Assembly: GCF_900113665.1 (NCBI RefSeq)
Contig: NZ_FOQD01000005.1
Span: 62,001 to 126,000 of the forward strand
Source: Planctomicrobium piriforme
Lineage (GTDB): Bacteria > Planctomycetota > Planctomycetia > Planctomycetales > Planctomycetaceae
DNA length: 64,000 nt
Reading direction: 5' to 3'
Below, piece after piece: positions 17,511-26,923 of the stretch (position 1 is the stretch's first letter; each line of letters opens with the position of its first letter). Both the position numbers and the translations under genes were made by a program. The notes under the pieces were generated by a model that was given only the letters and a program-made list of their open reading frames with translations, ran no database searches and was not told the origin of the DNA.

Positions 17511-18122
17511 TCAATTGAGGGAGGAAGCAAGTTCATTTGCAGTCGCGACGAGTTGTCGCAGCCAATCTTCAATCGCACGATGCTCTTTCAAGATACCGCG
17601 TCGTTCGGCAACGAGGGCGCCGCTGGCGAGCGCCAACCGGTCATCGTTCTGTGCCTGGACAAGAGTGAGAAATGCGCGGCGGCGCGGCGGCGTCCAATAG
17701 GCACGCAATGAATTTTCGTCCGCTCCCAGCAGATGCACGCCGCGATCAAACTCATTGTCGCCGGTCAACACATGACCATCGGCGACATTGGTGAGATCAC
17801 CGATGACGCCAGGCGCGGCCTCGGCCGACATGCCATTCGGAACTCCAGGAACGTCCACTTTCACGCGGGCCACCACAACCCCGCCCCCGCTGTCCGAACT
17901 GTCGGTCGCGATCCGTAGATCCACTTTCCGCTCGTCCAACTGGCCGCTGACCACCGGACCTTCGGGAGCGATGTGATACTTGAGCTTGAGATGTCGAGCC
18001 GCCCGCTTCCAGGCATCTTCCCGCTGTCGGCCCACGAGCCGTGCGATGAACACAATCACCCCGATGCCGATCACGAGGACCGCCAGCCATCCGGGATGAA
18101 AGGATTCGAACCAGCTCTGCAT
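17511..18122 (-). CDS. Single-pass membrane protein, unknown function
   Basis: Started at ATG 18122 (MQSWFESFHPGW) because the upstream extension has a non-protein-like composition. The 203-residue product has one N-terminal membrane helix (LAVLVIGIGVIVFIARLVG, residues about 12-30) and a soluble domain with a strand-rich core (HIAPEGPVVSGQLDERKVDL, DSGGGVVVARVKVDVPG). No known motif was recognised. It precedes the lipid kinase gene by 12 bases and probably shares its transcript. Confidence 0.75.
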   Translation of the reverse strand: MQSWFESFHPGWLAVLVIGIGVIVFIARLVGRQREDAWKRAARHLKLKYHIAPEGPVVSGQLDERKVDLRIATDSSDSGGGVVVARVKVDVPGVPNGMSAEAAPGVIGDLTNVADGHVLTGDNEFDRGVHLLGADENSLRAYWTPPRRRAFLTLVQAQNDDRLALASGALVAERRGILKEHRAIEDWLRQLVATANELASSLN

Positions 18123-18273
18123 CGTGGACTCTCGTTCTGATCGAGGACGAACCGCCCACGGTCGATTTCGACCGCGGCACCGTTCTCTCTCGTAGGAGAC
18201 GAAGATAGGGCAAATCGCGGGCCATTGCACCCGCCTGAGAAAAAGGCGGAAAGATCGGCAAAACCATGCCGCG

Positions 18274-19653
18274 TCAGCCAATCCACACGGTTTTCATATT
18301 CACGAATTCGCGAATGCCGGCCTCGCCTAATTCGCGGCCGTAACCGGAGTTTTTGATCCCGCCGAAGGGGACGCTGGCATCCGACATCGTGACCTGATTG
18401 ATGAAGACGCAACCGGATTCAATTCTGGCGGCCAGCTTTTCGGCCTGTTCGATATCCTTTGTCCAGATGCTGGAGCCCAACCCAAACGACGATTGATTGG
18501 CCAGCGCCACCGCTTCATCGGCATCGGCGGCCTTGATGATCGGCGCGACGGGTCCGAATAACTCTTCGCGAAAGGCGGTCATTTGGGGACTGACGTCACT
18601 GAAAACGGTCGGTTCGTAGAACCAGCCCTTGCGGTCGACAGGCTTGCCGCCGGTGAGCAGTTTGCCCCCTTCCTTCACGGTCGAGCGGACTTGCTGATGG
18701 AGCGTATCGCGGAGGTCTTTTCTGGCGAGCGGACCGATGGCTGAAGATTCGTCGAGAGGATCCCCCACCGTCAGCGACTTCATCTGCGCCGTCATTGCGT
18801 CGACGAATTCGTCGTAGCACTCGTCATGGACGATAAAGCGTTTGGCGGCGATGCAGCTTTGCCCGTTATTCATCGTGCGGGCTTCGACCGCTTTTTGCGC
18901 GGTGGTCTCGATGTCGACCCCTGGTAAAACGATGAACGGGTCGGAGCCTCCGAGTTCCAGCACGCATTTCTTGAGATGACGGCCCGCCGCTTCAGCTACA
19001 GCGCGTCCGGCCAGTTCACTGCCGGTGAGCGTCACTGCCTTGATTTCGTTTGAGGAAATCAGCGGCAGAATCGACTGTCGTCCGGTGTTCAGCGAGCAGA
19101 ACACGCCAGCGGGATAGCCGGCTTTCAAAAAGATCTCTTCAATCCGCGCGGCCGAGCCCAGGACATTCGTTGCATGTTTGAGGACGCAGACGTTGCCCGC
19201 CAACAGGCCGGGAATGGCGAACCGCAACACCTGCCAGCAGGGGAAATTCCAGGGCATCACCGCCAGCACCGGGCCCAGGGGATCGAAGCGCACATAGCTC
19301 TTGCGGGCGGTGTTGCCGGTAACGGTCTCTGGAGCGAGAAACTGCGGTCCATGCGTGCGATAGTAATCGCACAGACCGGCACACTTTTCGATTTCAGCCC
19401 GGGCCTGGAGAATGGGCTTCCCCATTTCAAGCGTCATCAGCTTTGCGAAGTCGTCACGCTGACTCAGCAGTTCGGTCTTCAGGGATTTCAGTAAGTCGGC
19501 GCGATGGGTGATGGAGGTTTGCGACCAATCCTGAAAGGCGGCTGCAGCCCCTTTCACCTTGCTGCGAAGCTCTTCTTCCGAGAGCGCCGGGTATTCGGCC
19601 AGGATCGTTTCCGTGGTCGGGTTGATCGACGAGAAAAGTTCCTGCTTCCGCAT
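18274..19653 (-). CDS. NAD(P)-dependent aldehyde dehydrogenase, succinate-semialdehyde dehydrogenase type
   Basis: A 459-residue ALDH. It shows the conserved PWNFP motif in VLAVMPWNFPCWQ, the TGSELAGRAVAEAAG turn, the general-base Glu in LELGGSDPF, and the nucleophile Cys in NNGQSCIAAKRF. The C-terminal FGGIKNSGYGRELG is also typical. The length and the SDPF variant fit the short succinate-semialdehyde dehydrogenase group (Sad/GabD-like), which oxidises succinate semialdehyde to succinate in the GABA shunt. The aldehyde specificity is an inference. No aminotransferase gene is adjacent. Confidence 0.88.
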   Translation of the reverse strand: MRKQELFSSINPTTETILAEYPALSEEELRSKVKGAAAAFQDWSQTSITHRADLLKSLKTELLSQRDDFAKLMTLEMGKPILQARAEIEKCAGLCDYYRTHGPQFLAPETVTGNTARKSYVRFDPLGPVLAVMPWNFPCWQVLRFAIPGLLAGNVCVLKHATNVLGSAARIEEIFLKAGYPAGVFCSLNTGRQSILPLISSNEIKAVTLTGSELAGRAVAEAAGRHLKKCVLELGGSDPFIVLPGVDIETTAQKAVEARTMNNGQSCIAAKRFIVHDECYDEFVDAMTAQMKSLTVGDPLDESSAIGPLARKDLRDTLHQQVRSTVKEGGKLLTGGKPVDRKGWFYEPTVFSDVSPQMTAFREELFGPVAPIIKAADADEAVALANQSSFGLGSSIWTKDIEQAEKLAARIESGCVFINQVTMSDASVPFGGIKNSGYGRELGEAGIREFVNMKTVWIG

Positions 19654-19814
19654 GACTGAGCGCTCCCCTGGCTGGTCCGATGCGTCCTACGGCAACCGCA
19701 TGGTCACCGCGCTCGCGCACCGCAAATCGTCTCCTTCGTTCAGATCGGGATGAGCCGATGCAAGTCAGGTGCCGATTAGACCAATTGCTGCATTTTGCCG
19801 CAATTCAGTAGAAG

Positions 19815-19863
19815 AGGGGACAGGGGTTAGGGAAGAGCCAGTTTCCCCTAACCCCTGTCCCTT
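19815..19863. repeat. Palindromic repeat AGGGGACAGGGGTTAGGG
   Basis: Arms of about 20 bases (19815-19834 and 19843-19863) are inverse copies around an 8-base loop. It lies between the PilZ gene end and the aldehyde dehydrogenase start and could act as a terminator for the PilZ gene on the minus strand. Confidence 0.75.
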
Positions 19864-19886
19864 ATTCCCTTGAAGCGGCATCGCGT

Positions 19887-20324
19887 TTACACCTGGTCCG
19901 GAAGAACTCTCAGAATGTGAGCCCCAGCAACGTAGTGATGGGGCGATTTTTTCTGGCGCCAGCGGATCTCAAGCAGCAGCCTCGCCGTGTGAGCCTCGGG
20001 CGAGTCGAACTCCGCAATGAAGAAATCCCCTTTAATCGGTTCGTCACACTGAAAACCGATTCCACGCGAAGAGAGATCACGCGTGACCGCAATGACCGGC
20101 GCCTGCGTCGGCTGGCCGTCTTCACTGGAGGGGGACAGATAAAACGGGATCGCAATCGACTCCCGAGGATCGCTCCGGCGATCTCCAGCGGGCCAGGCAT
20201 CGGCTCGATCACCAGTGCAGCGGAGGCAACCGCGACAATAGCTTTCCCGGATCTCTTCGATGACTGTTGCGATGTCGTCCAACATGGCGCTTGCCGTCGT
20301 CGTTTCACTCACCAATTCGAGCAC
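19887..20324 (-). CDS. PilZ-domain protein
   Basis: A 145-residue protein starting at GTG 20324 (LELVSETTTASAMLDD). A longer in-frame reading to 20528 adds an unlikely Cys/Ser-rich leader. The C-terminal domain carries the c-di-GMP contacts of PilZ: an Arg pair in DRRSDPRESIAIPFYL and the DLSSRGIGF motif (canonically D/NxSxxG), then the strand LLLEIRWRQKK. It probably binds cyclic di-GMP and regulates a membrane or motility partner. A CRGCLRC segment precedes the domain. Expressed alone. Confidence 0.82.
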   Translation of the reverse strand: MLELVSETTTASAMLDDIATVIEEIRESYCRGCLRCTGDRADAWPAGDRRSDPRESIAIPFYLSPSSEDGQPTQAPVIAVTRDLSSRGIGFQCDEPIKGDFFIAEFDSPEAHTARLLLEIRWRQKKSPHHYVAGAHILRVLPDQV

Positions 20325-20634
20325 TGGTGACTCTCTTTCTTTCGAGCAATCGCTGCTGTTGCATTCGTGGGCTGAGGCTGACGTCGGGCAATCCGTCCCG
20401 TCACACCAACATGCCCTCGCTGCAACCGTAGGCTCCGCAACCGCCTGACGAGACCACTCTCTGTTGCGAGTTTCGCGGAAAAACGGCCCTGCTGCAGGAA
20501 ATGCGGAAGCGCTGAGCGGGAGCAACATTCAGTCAAAAGCGGCGTTGCGTTTCGGCATTCCCCGCGGATTCGCCGCAAGATTCACGTCCATACAACCGAT
20601 TCTATCGATACAGACTTCTCGGGGGGGACGGTCG
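20325..20634. other. Divergent intergenic region between the PilZ gene and the lipoprotein gene
   Basis: This 310-base region must hold the two divergent promoters. I see no confident -35/-10 pair and no other gene; the coding-like frames here have improbable composition. Confidence 0.45.
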
Positions 20635-21150
20635 ATGCTTGGAATTCGATTGATGGGAGTCTGCATGGTCCTGTGGGGCCTGGCAGGCTGCCAGTGCTGT
20701 CAGTTGACAGAAAGCTACATGGACGTCGTCGACTGCGTCGCCGACCGGTCTCCGCATGCCGATGCGCTCTATTGCGCGGGCCTCGATCTGACGCGCATCG
20801 GGTATCCCGACTGGTGCCAGTACAAGATCAACCGCTGCCTGTACGGCGAATGCTGCTGTCGCGGTTGCCGCCCGATTCCGGGCTACGTTCACAACCCGAT
20901 CTACATTCAGCCTTGGGACGCTCCGACGCCGAAACCCATTCCGCAGGCTCCGGAAATTCCGCCCGGGATGTACCCCGGCCCGGACTCCATCGAAGCACCG
21001 CCGATGGACCAGTTGAAGCCGATTCAGGATCCGTTGCAGTTGGAAAAAGGGGACGCCATGCCTTCGGAGCCGCCGTTGCCTCCGACGCTGCCGGTGCCGC
21101 CAGCTCCAACTCCGGCGGCACCCTTGCCGATGCCGAATTTCAATCTGTAG
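20635..21150 (+). CDS. Cysteine-rich lipoprotein with Pro-rich tail
   Basis: A 171-residue protein starting at ATG 20635, preceded by a run of G residues ending GGGGGGGA. The lipoprotein signal ends in a lipobox (WGLAGC). The mature part is unusually cysteine-rich at its N-terminal half (CQCCQL, VVDCVADR, LYCAGL, WCQYKINRCLYGECCCRGC), then becomes Pro-rich (PTPKPIPQAPEIPPGMYPG) to the end. The cysteines probably form disulfides on the cell surface or in the periplasm. No enzyme motif. Function unknown; this style of small Cys/Pro-rich lipoprotein is common in planctomycetes. Confidence 0.78.
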   Translation: MLGIRLMGVCMVLWGLAGCQCCQLTESYMDVVDCVADRSPHADALYCAGLDLTRIGYPDWCQYKINRCLYGECCCRGCRPIPGYVHNPIYIQPWDAPTPKPIPQAPEIPPGMYPGPDSIEAPPMDQLKPIQDPLQLEKGDAMPSEPPLPPTLPVPPAPTPAAPLPMPNFNL

Positions 21151-21293
21151 GCTGAGAGCACGACGCGGGCACAAGGGAGAGCAAACTCCAATAGAGCGCA
21201 TCTCATGAAAGTGTTGCGTCCTGGCGGCGTTAAAATTCAGTCTTTCATACAGATTTGGCGTCCATACTCCGCTACAATTCCCCGGGATCGGGG

Positions 21294-22292
21294 CTAGCCG
21301 CCGATCGAATACATGGGGCGTTCTGGCTGTACGAAGTCGGCGGCGTTAATGTGGTGGCCGGCCCATTTCTGATGAATGCAGGCGCGGACTGCGTTTGTCA
21401 TTTCTGTGTCGCTCGCGCCGCCTCGCAACAGGCTGCGTAAGTCGGTCTCTTCCAGGCTGAACAGGCAACTCCGAAGTTTGCCGTCGGCCGTGATGCGAAA
21501 CCGGTTGCAGTTCGCGCAAAACGGTTCGCTGACGGAGGGGATAAACCCGATGCGGCCGACGCCGTCAGCGAAAACGTACTCGCTCGCGGGAATCTCCGGA
21601 TGTGGTTCCCCCACCGGTTCCAAGGGCATGAACTCTTGTGCGAGGATTTCCCGAATCTCGCTGGCGAACAGCACCTTGCCGCGCTCCCAGGCAGCATCTG
21701 CATCGAGCGGCATGTACTCGATAAAGCGGACCTCGCAGCCGGATTCTCTGGCGAATTTCGCGAAGGGGACGATCTCGGATTCCGTTAACCCGCGCACCGC
21801 CACGGCGTTGATCTTGATGGGAGCGAAGCCGACTTTTTGAGCGGCGGCAATCCCCGCCAGGACGCGTTCGTATCCGTCGCGTCGCGTGATCAGGCGAAAG
21901 GCTTCGGCCGAGAGGGCGTCGAGGCTGACGTTCAATCTCCGCAAGCCTGCCGCATAAAGCGACTCGGCCTGCTCTTCGAGCAGGATGCCGTTGGTGGTGA
22001 GACCCAGATCGAGTACCCCAGGTACGGCAACCAGACGGCGGACGAGTTCAGAGAGATCGCGACGGACAAGAGGTTCGCCGCCGGTCAGGCGGATCTTCGT
22101 CACTCCGAGCGGAACCACCAGGCGGACGACCTGTTCGATCTCTTCGAACGAGAGGAGGTCGCGGCGGTTCATGAAGCGGACATTCTCCGCCGGCATGCAG
22201 TAGAAGCAGCGGATGTTGCAGCGGTCGGTCACGCTGATCCGCAGATTCGTGTGCCGTCGCCCGAACTGATCGAGGAGCGGGAGTTCATTCAT
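21294..22292 (-). CDS. moaA: GTP 3',8-cyclase MoaA (molybdenum cofactor biosynthesis)
   Basis: A 332-residue radical SAM enzyme. The N-terminal 4Fe-4S site is CNIRCFYC (CxxxCxxC), followed by the SAM-binding GGEPLVRRD. The C-terminal cluster appears as FCANCNRFRITADGKLRSC, which binds GTP. The protein ends in the functional C-terminal diglycine (MYSIGG). It converts GTP to 3',8-cyclo-GTP in the cytoplasm, the first step of molybdopterin synthesis. It starts 27 bases after the DUF971 gene, so the two form a small operon. MoaC, MoaD and MoaE are not in the window. Confidence 0.95.
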   Translation of the reverse strand: MNELPLLDQFGRRHTNLRISVTDRCNIRCFYCMPAENVRFMNRRDLLSFEEIEQVVRLVVPLGVTKIRLTGGEPLVRRDLSELVRRLVAVPGVLDLGLTTNGILLEEQAESLYAAGLRRLNVSLDALSAEAFRLITRRDGYERVLAGIAAAQKVGFAPIKINAVAVRGLTESEIVPFAKFARESGCEVRFIEYMPLDADAAWERGKVLFASEIREILAQEFMPLEPVGEPHPEIPASEYVFADGVGRIGFIPSVSEPFCANCNRFRITADGKLRSCLFSLEETDLRSLLRGGASDTEMTNAVRACIHQKWAGHHINAADFVQPERPMYSIGG

Positions 22293-22319
22293 GGCTGCGC
22301 TCCCGCCTGCGTGAACCGA

Positions 22320-22649
22320 TCAAGTGGTCGCGGGACAGGCCAGCACCTCCGGAGCCGAGGCGAGCCGGTGCAGCAGTTCCCAGGAATACAGTCCGGTCGC
22401 ATGACCATCGCTCCACTGAATCTTCAGGGCGTAATTGCCGCTGAATTCGACCGCCGCCGGGTGAATCGTTTCCGGAATCGTCGCCGGGTCAAGAATCTGT
22501 TCCCCGGTAAATTCGTTGATGCAGCCGGCGCAGGGGCAGGCGCAACGCAGAAACTTGAACGGGTAACGGCGGCATTCCTCGGGGGACCAGACGATTTCAA
22601 AGACGCCTTCGCCGCGAAGAGCCCGAATTTTTTGGGGAGTGGGGGTCAT
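22320..22649 (-). CDS. DUF971 (GBBH-like N-terminal) domain protein
   Basis: A 109-residue protein of the DUF971 family: the opening KIRALRGEGVFEIVWSP, the cysteine cluster FKFLRCACPCAGCINEFTG, and the C-terminal LKIQWSDGHATGLYSWELL are the family's signature. DUF971 domains are found in gamma-butyrobetaine hydroxylases and fused to or next to iron-sulfur assembly factors. Its position directly upstream of moaA, an Fe-S enzyme, fits a role in cluster handling, but that is inference. Confidence 0.88.
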   Translation of the reverse strand: MTPTPQKIRALRGEGVFEIVWSPEECRRYPFKFLRCACPCAGCINEFTGEQILDPATIPETIHPAAVEFSGNYALKIQWSDGHATGLYSWELLHRLASAPEVLACPATT

Positions 22650-23140
22650 TATTTCCGTTCATCAGGAGCGTCAGAGCCTCGGTCGCTATGATTGTCCTTC
22701 AGATCGAGGGCGTTTTTCAATGATCACTCACAGGTTGGGGTGAGAATCCGCAACTCTCCCGATTTGGGGCCGAGCTCCTTCGCGGACGCAAATGGCTCAA
22801 AATGGGAAACAAAAATAGAATAGAAAAACTGTTCTGCTTCGATCCCGCCGCCTTGCGTTTCCATCGCAGTTTGTCGATTGACCGGGCGGAATTACGTCGT
22901 TAGGGTCACTATCCTAAGTCAGCGGAATCGGGGTTTTCCGAACGATGCTGTTCCTGACGGCGGCCTGGACCGCGGCGAGGAGAACAGGGTCATGAGGCGT
23001 TCCCGATCTCCGACCTTTATCCCATCAGTCCATCCACGGGAGGACGGAAGGATCCGTTCTCGGCACTGCGTGATCTGTCGGCGGAATCTCCGCCGCCGCA
23101 CCGCGTCTGCCGGTGATTCTTCTGCACGTTGTTCTGCGTG
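22650..23140. other. Intergenic gap upstream of the MMPL transporter
   Basis: This 491-base divergent region has one AT-rich patch at 22795-22835 (AAATAGAATAGAAAAAC) that could include a promoter, and otherwise nothing that looks like a gene, RNA or repeat. Confidence 0.45.
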
Positions 23141-25777
23141 ATGTACCGAAGCATCGGACAAAATGTCAGCCGCCATCCCATTTTGTGGATCGTGGTCTGG
23201 GTTCTCTTCGCCGCCATCGCGATCGCGCTGTCTCCGCCTCAAGAGGCGGTCTGGCAGGACGGCGAAATGGCATTTCTGCCGAAGGAATCGCCCAGCGTCC
23301 GCGCGGTGAACACCTATCGCGAAGCCTTCCAGCCATCGCTGCAGGAAGCTGCGGAAAAAGACAGCGTCGGCACCTCGGTACAGCAGGATCCGCTCGGCAG
23401 CAATGTCGTGATCGTGCTGCAGCGCGAAGACCGGCCCTCGGGGCTGACGCCGGAAGACGAATCGTTCATCAAAAACGTGCTGGTCGCGGAGCTGGAGAAA
23501 CTCCAGCGGACTACTCCCAAGGGCTATAACTGGAAGCCTGGGATGGAGAAGGTCTACACCAAAGACCTGCCCCAGAACGAACGGGTCATTAAATCCATCG
23601 TCACGATGGCGGACGAACGGATTGGCCCCCTGCTGACCAGTCCCGACCAGAAGGCGACGCTGGTTATTCTCGAACTGACGACCGAGTTTCTCGAACGTCA
23701 GAACCGACTGCTGATCGGCCGTCTGGAGCAGGTTGTCGATTCGCCTGAACTGCAGGACAAAAAACCGATCGGGCTGTCACTCGCTTTGAGCGGTTCGGCG
23801 ACGGTGGGACGCGACATGTTGCTGGCTGAGCAACAAAGCGCCAGCCGCACCGAGTTCTTTACCAAGCTGCTGGTGATCGTGCTGCTGCTGGCGATTTATC
23901 GCGCCCCGCTGCTGGCCCTTGTCCCTCTGGTGACAGTGGGGGTTTCCGTCGCCTTGTCAAAGGCCCTGCTGCGAATCATGGCCGGGTGGGGCTGGATCGG
24001 CCTGTTCACAGGTCTCGACGTTTACGTCACCGTCGTCGTGTATGGTGCGGGCGTCGATTACTGCCTGTTCCTGATTGCCCGTTATAAAGAAGAACTGGAT
24101 TCCGGCCTGTCGCAGAAGGCCGCTCTTTCGAATTCGATCGAACGGGTCGGGGCCGCACTGGCCACCAGTGCCGGCACGAGTATCGTCGGCATCGGGATGA
24201 TGGGTTTTTCCGAGTTCGGAAAGTTTCGTCAGGCCGGCTTTGCCATCTCGTTCGGCTTGTTCGTTGTGCTCTGCTTCGCCCTGACGTTTACCCCGGCTTT
24301 CCTGATTCTGTTTGGAAAGTGGGCGTTCTGGCCCGATGTCCGGATTCGCGAGGTGGGCAAGCAATCCGGCTGGCTCCCCAGTTCCACAATGTGGAACAAG
24401 CTTCGCGATCAACGGGTGATGCAGCGATTTTGGGAGGGGACCGCCCGGACGATTCAGCGCTGGCCCGGGTACGTCTTTGTCCTAACCGTGCTGGCGATGA
24501 TGCCGCTGGCGATCATTGGCATCCTGTATCAAGACAACCTCAGCTATGGCCTGTTGACCGATCTGCCGCAGGACTCGCCCAGCGTCGTGGGCGCCAAGGT
24601 CGTTCAGAAGCATTATCCCGCAGGGATCACCGGCCCGCACACGATCTTTGTTGAGTTCCCTATCGAAGTCCTGCATGAGGTCTTCGGAGATTCCGATCTC
24701 AAGGACGCCCGCACGTCTGAAAAGCTGAGTGAGGCAATCACTCAGAATCTGTCGAACGAAGACATCCGTCTGAAGGCGGAACGCAGTACCGATCCCCTCG
24801 AACAGCCGATCGGCATTGAAGACGTTCGCAGCCAGTACCAGCCGCTGGGTAACAATAAAAAAGCGAACGAGTACCTGACGAAGCTCCCGTTGAGAATGCG
24901 GGGAGCGAAGCGGACGTTTGCACACCGTACCTATACCGGCCTGAATGGCTCCTTGGCCGGACAAGTGCTGCGTCTCGATGTGGTCCTGTCAGAAGATCCG
25001 TTCTCCCGCAGCGCGATTCAGACGCTCTCGAAGCTGGAAGAAGCGGTACGACATTCGATCTTCTTCGCCGAGGATTCGGACATTCCGCTGGACAAACAGG
25101 CGAAATTGAGGGACACGGCCAAGATTTATTCGCTGGGAACAACCGCCGCCATTCGCGACCTGAAGTCGGTCACCGACCGCGACCGCATTCTCATCGACAT
25201 CCTGGTGACAGTGTCGGTTTACCTGGTGATTGTCACACTGCTGCGACAGCCTGAGATCTGTGCTTACCTGATTGTGAGCGTGGTCTTCAGTTACCTGATT
25301 ACCCTCGGCGCAACCTTCGTGTTCTTCTATCTCCGCGATCCGACAGGCTTCAACGGGATCGACTGGAAGGTGCCGGTGTATCTGTTCACGATCCTGATCG
25401 CGATGGGTGAGGATTACAACATCCTGCTCATGGCCCGCGTCACGGAAGAGCAGGAGACCTACGGCAAAGTCGGCGGCGTGCTGCAGGCGTTGATGAAAAC
25501 CGGCGGCATCATTTCGAGCTGCGGCATCATCATGGCCGGGACATTCTTTACGCTGATGTCCGGTTCGCTGCTGGCGATGGTGCAGATGGGCTTTGCCCTC
25601 GGCTTCGGGGTGTTGCTGGACACCTTTATCGTCCGCCCGATTCTCGTCCCGTCGTACCTGATCCTGCTTTACAGCGGTCGGTTCGGCTGGTTCGGCCGCT
25701 TCCTCGGCGCTCCCGCTGAGACGTTCACTCCCTCGGAGAAAGAACGCGAGTACATCAAGGAATCGATCGAGTACTAG
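23141..25777 (+). CDS. MMPL/RND-family transporter
   Basis: An 878-residue membrane protein from ATG 23141 (in-frame TTG/GTG codons just upstream are possible). It has the RND duplicated layout: one N-terminal TM helix, a large periplasmic domain, a block of about six TM helices with VYGAGVDYCLFLIARYKEE and GTSIVGIGMMGFSEFGKF, then a second TM, a second periplasmic domain, and a final TM block with LIAMGEDYNILLMARVTEE. The GxDY and GEDY motifs in TM4 and TM10 are proton-relay positions of MMPL proteins. It probably exports lipids or other hydrophobic molecules. Hopanoid or other lipid transport is possible, but no partner gene is adjacent. Confidence 0.88.
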   Translation: MYRSIGQNVSRHPILWIVVWVLFAAIAIALSPPQEAVWQDGEMAFLPKESPSVRAVNTYREAFQPSLQEAAEKDSVGTSVQQDPLGSNVVIVLQREDRPSGLTPEDESFIKNVLVAELEKLQRTTPKGYNWKPGMEKVYTKDLPQNERVIKSIVTMADERIGPLLTSPDQKATLVILELTTEFLERQNRLLIGRLEQVVDSPELQDKKPIGLSLALSGSATVGRDMLLAEQQSASRTEFFTKLLVIVLLLAIYRAPLLALVPLVTVGVSVALSKALLRIMAGWGWIGLFTGLDVYVTVVVYGAGVDYCLFLIARYKEELDSGLSQKAALSNSIERVGAALATSAGTSIVGIGMMGFSEFGKFRQAGFAISFGLFVVLCFALTFTPAFLILFGKWAFWPDVRIREVGKQSGWLPSSTMWNKLRDQRVMQRFWEGTARTIQRWPGYVFVLTVLAMMPLAIIGILYQDNLSYGLLTDLPQDSPSVVGAKVVQKHYPAGITGPHTIFVEFPIEVLHEVFGDSDLKDARTSEKLSEAITQNLSNEDIRLKAERSTDPLEQPIGIEDVRSQYQPLGNNKKANEYLTKLPLRMRGAKRTFAHRTYTGLNGSLAGQVLRLDVVLSEDPFSRSAIQTLSKLEEAVRHSIFFAEDSDIPLDKQAKLRDTAKIYSLGTTAAIRDLKSVTDRDRILIDILVTVSVYLVIVTLLRQPEICAYLIVSVVFSYLITLGATFVFFYLRDPTGFNGIDWKVPVYLFTILIAMGEDYNILLMARVTEEQETYGKVGGVLQALMKTGGIISSCGIIMAGTFFTLMSGSLLAMVQMGFALGFGVLLDTFIVRPILVPSYLILLYSGRFGWFGRFLGAPAETFTPSEKEREYIKESIEY

Positions 25778-25920
25778 AGCAGTTTGCTCTACCGGGTGGC
25801 CCGCGGCGTGCGCGGTTTCACCAATTGGGTTGCTGAATTCCGCGGGGCAAGATCGGGCAATTCATTCGCAAGTTGCTCTCACGGCAATCAGCCCCTGCTT
25901 GGTGGGAATGCCGTCCACCG

Positions 25921-25968
25921 TGAAATCTCAAGCACCAAGACTCAAACAAATTCAAAATCACAATGACC
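25921..25968. repeat. Dispersed AT-rich repeat, AAGCACCAAGACTCAAACAAA type (copy 2)
   Basis: A single arm related to the AATTCGAAGCACG family, using the variant AAGCACCAA-ACTCAAACAAA. It lies between the MMPL and pspA genes, which converge. A very similar copy is at 62444-62500. Confidence 0.6.
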
Positions 25969-26020
25969 GAAACGGGTCGTTTTGAAAGTTGTCTGAGAGC
26001 TGAATTTGCGGCTTCGGACT

Positions 26021-26572
26021 TCAGCCCTGGTTCAACTGGCGGCGGAGTTCTTCGAGTTCGGCATCGACCCGACTCGGTCGAGCCGTTGTGCCTGACGCCA
26101 GAGATGCCGTCGGGAGAATGCCGGCTGCTTCGCTGAGCGACGCACATTCGCCCCGCAGTTCTTTCAGTCGGCGACAAGCGTCGGCCATCCGCGCCTGTAG
26201 CGCACACAGCATGGTCTGAAGATGGTCTCGAGTGCCGACGGCAGCTTGCAATTGCTGCTCGAGTCCGGCGATCAGGTCTTCCACTTCGTGCTTGCGTTCC
26301 AGACACTCCCGGGCAGGCGCTTCGTTGTTCTGCTTGAGACAGTCTTGTGCCCGGGCGATCCATTTTGATGTCGCGGCACGGTGTTCGGCGATTTCCTCTT
26401 CGAGGCGAGCGACATTGGCGTGTGACGTTTTGACGCAGCGTTCCGCGCCGGCGACCCCTTCCTTCATTTCGCGAATGATGCCTTCCAAAGCACCTTCGGC
26501 GTCGTCGCACCGCGACAGCAGGGAGCTCAGGTTGCAGGTCACGATATCGGTCAATCGGCTGAAATACGCCAT
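26021..26572 (-). CDS. PspA/IM30-family membrane-stress protein
   Basis: A 183-residue, almost wholly coiled-coil protein. The N-terminal amphipathic start (YFSRLTDIVTCNLSSLLSR) and EGIIREMKEGVAGAE match PspA/IM30, as do the Glu/Arg-rich helices (LEEEIAEHRAATSKWIARAQ and CLERKHEVEDLIAGLEQQL). PspA proteins form ESCRT-III-like rods and rings that bind damaged inner membrane. It is somewhat shorter than the usual 220 residues. It stands alone, without pspB, pspC or a pspF regulator gene beside it. Confidence 0.85.
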   Translation of the reverse strand: MAYFSRLTDIVTCNLSSLLSRCDDAEGALEGIIREMKEGVAGAERCVKTSHANVARLEEEIAEHRAATSKWIARAQDCLKQNNEAPARECLERKHEVEDLIAGLEQQLQAAVGTRDHLQTMLCALQARMADACRRLKELRGECASLSEAAGILPTASLASGTTARPSRVDAELEELRRQLNQG

Positions 26573-26923
26573 GTCATTCCTCAGTCATACTGCTTGCTGC
26601 CCTGCTTCTCGGACCTTGGTGGGGGATTCGAGAGCTAACGCAGCGTCCGGCCAGTCGGATCATCCTGATTTCCAGACTGCTCACAAATTCTAACGACCTC
26701 CGAGGTCGAGCCTATGGCACTTCTTCAGAATTGAATCGAAACAGAAGCCCGTTTGGGCAGTCTGCGACCCATTTTTAGGCGGGTCAAACCGAACGTCAAA
26801 CTCGCAGGACTCGCGTTTGACTGTCCGCTGTTTTTGTCGTTTTTCTCATTGGAATTTGAATTTAGTTTGAAATTTGGTGCTTGTGATTTGATGATTTTTG
26901 ACCGGGACCGCACCCCACGCCGA
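26573..26923. other. Intergenic gap between pspA and the ECF sigma factor
   Basis: The 351-base gap between two minus-strand genes contains an AT-rich repeat arm at 26849-26898 (TGAATTTAGTTTGAAATTTG, TGGTGCTTGTGATTTG) of the dispersed family. No gene is visible. Confidence 0.5.
26849..26898. repeat. Dispersed AT-rich repeat, single arm (copy 3)
   Basis: The word TTTGAAATTTGGTGCTTG is the reverse of the AAGCACCAA-type arms seen at 25921 and 62444. It lies after the sigma-factor gene. Confidence 0.6.

Noticed and set aside
18091..18122. A GGTTCGAATCC word resembling a tRNA T-loop on the minus strand
   Set aside because: It encodes TrpPheGluSer at the start of the membrane protein gene (MQSWFESFHPGW), and no acceptor stem, D-arm or anticodon arm surrounds it.
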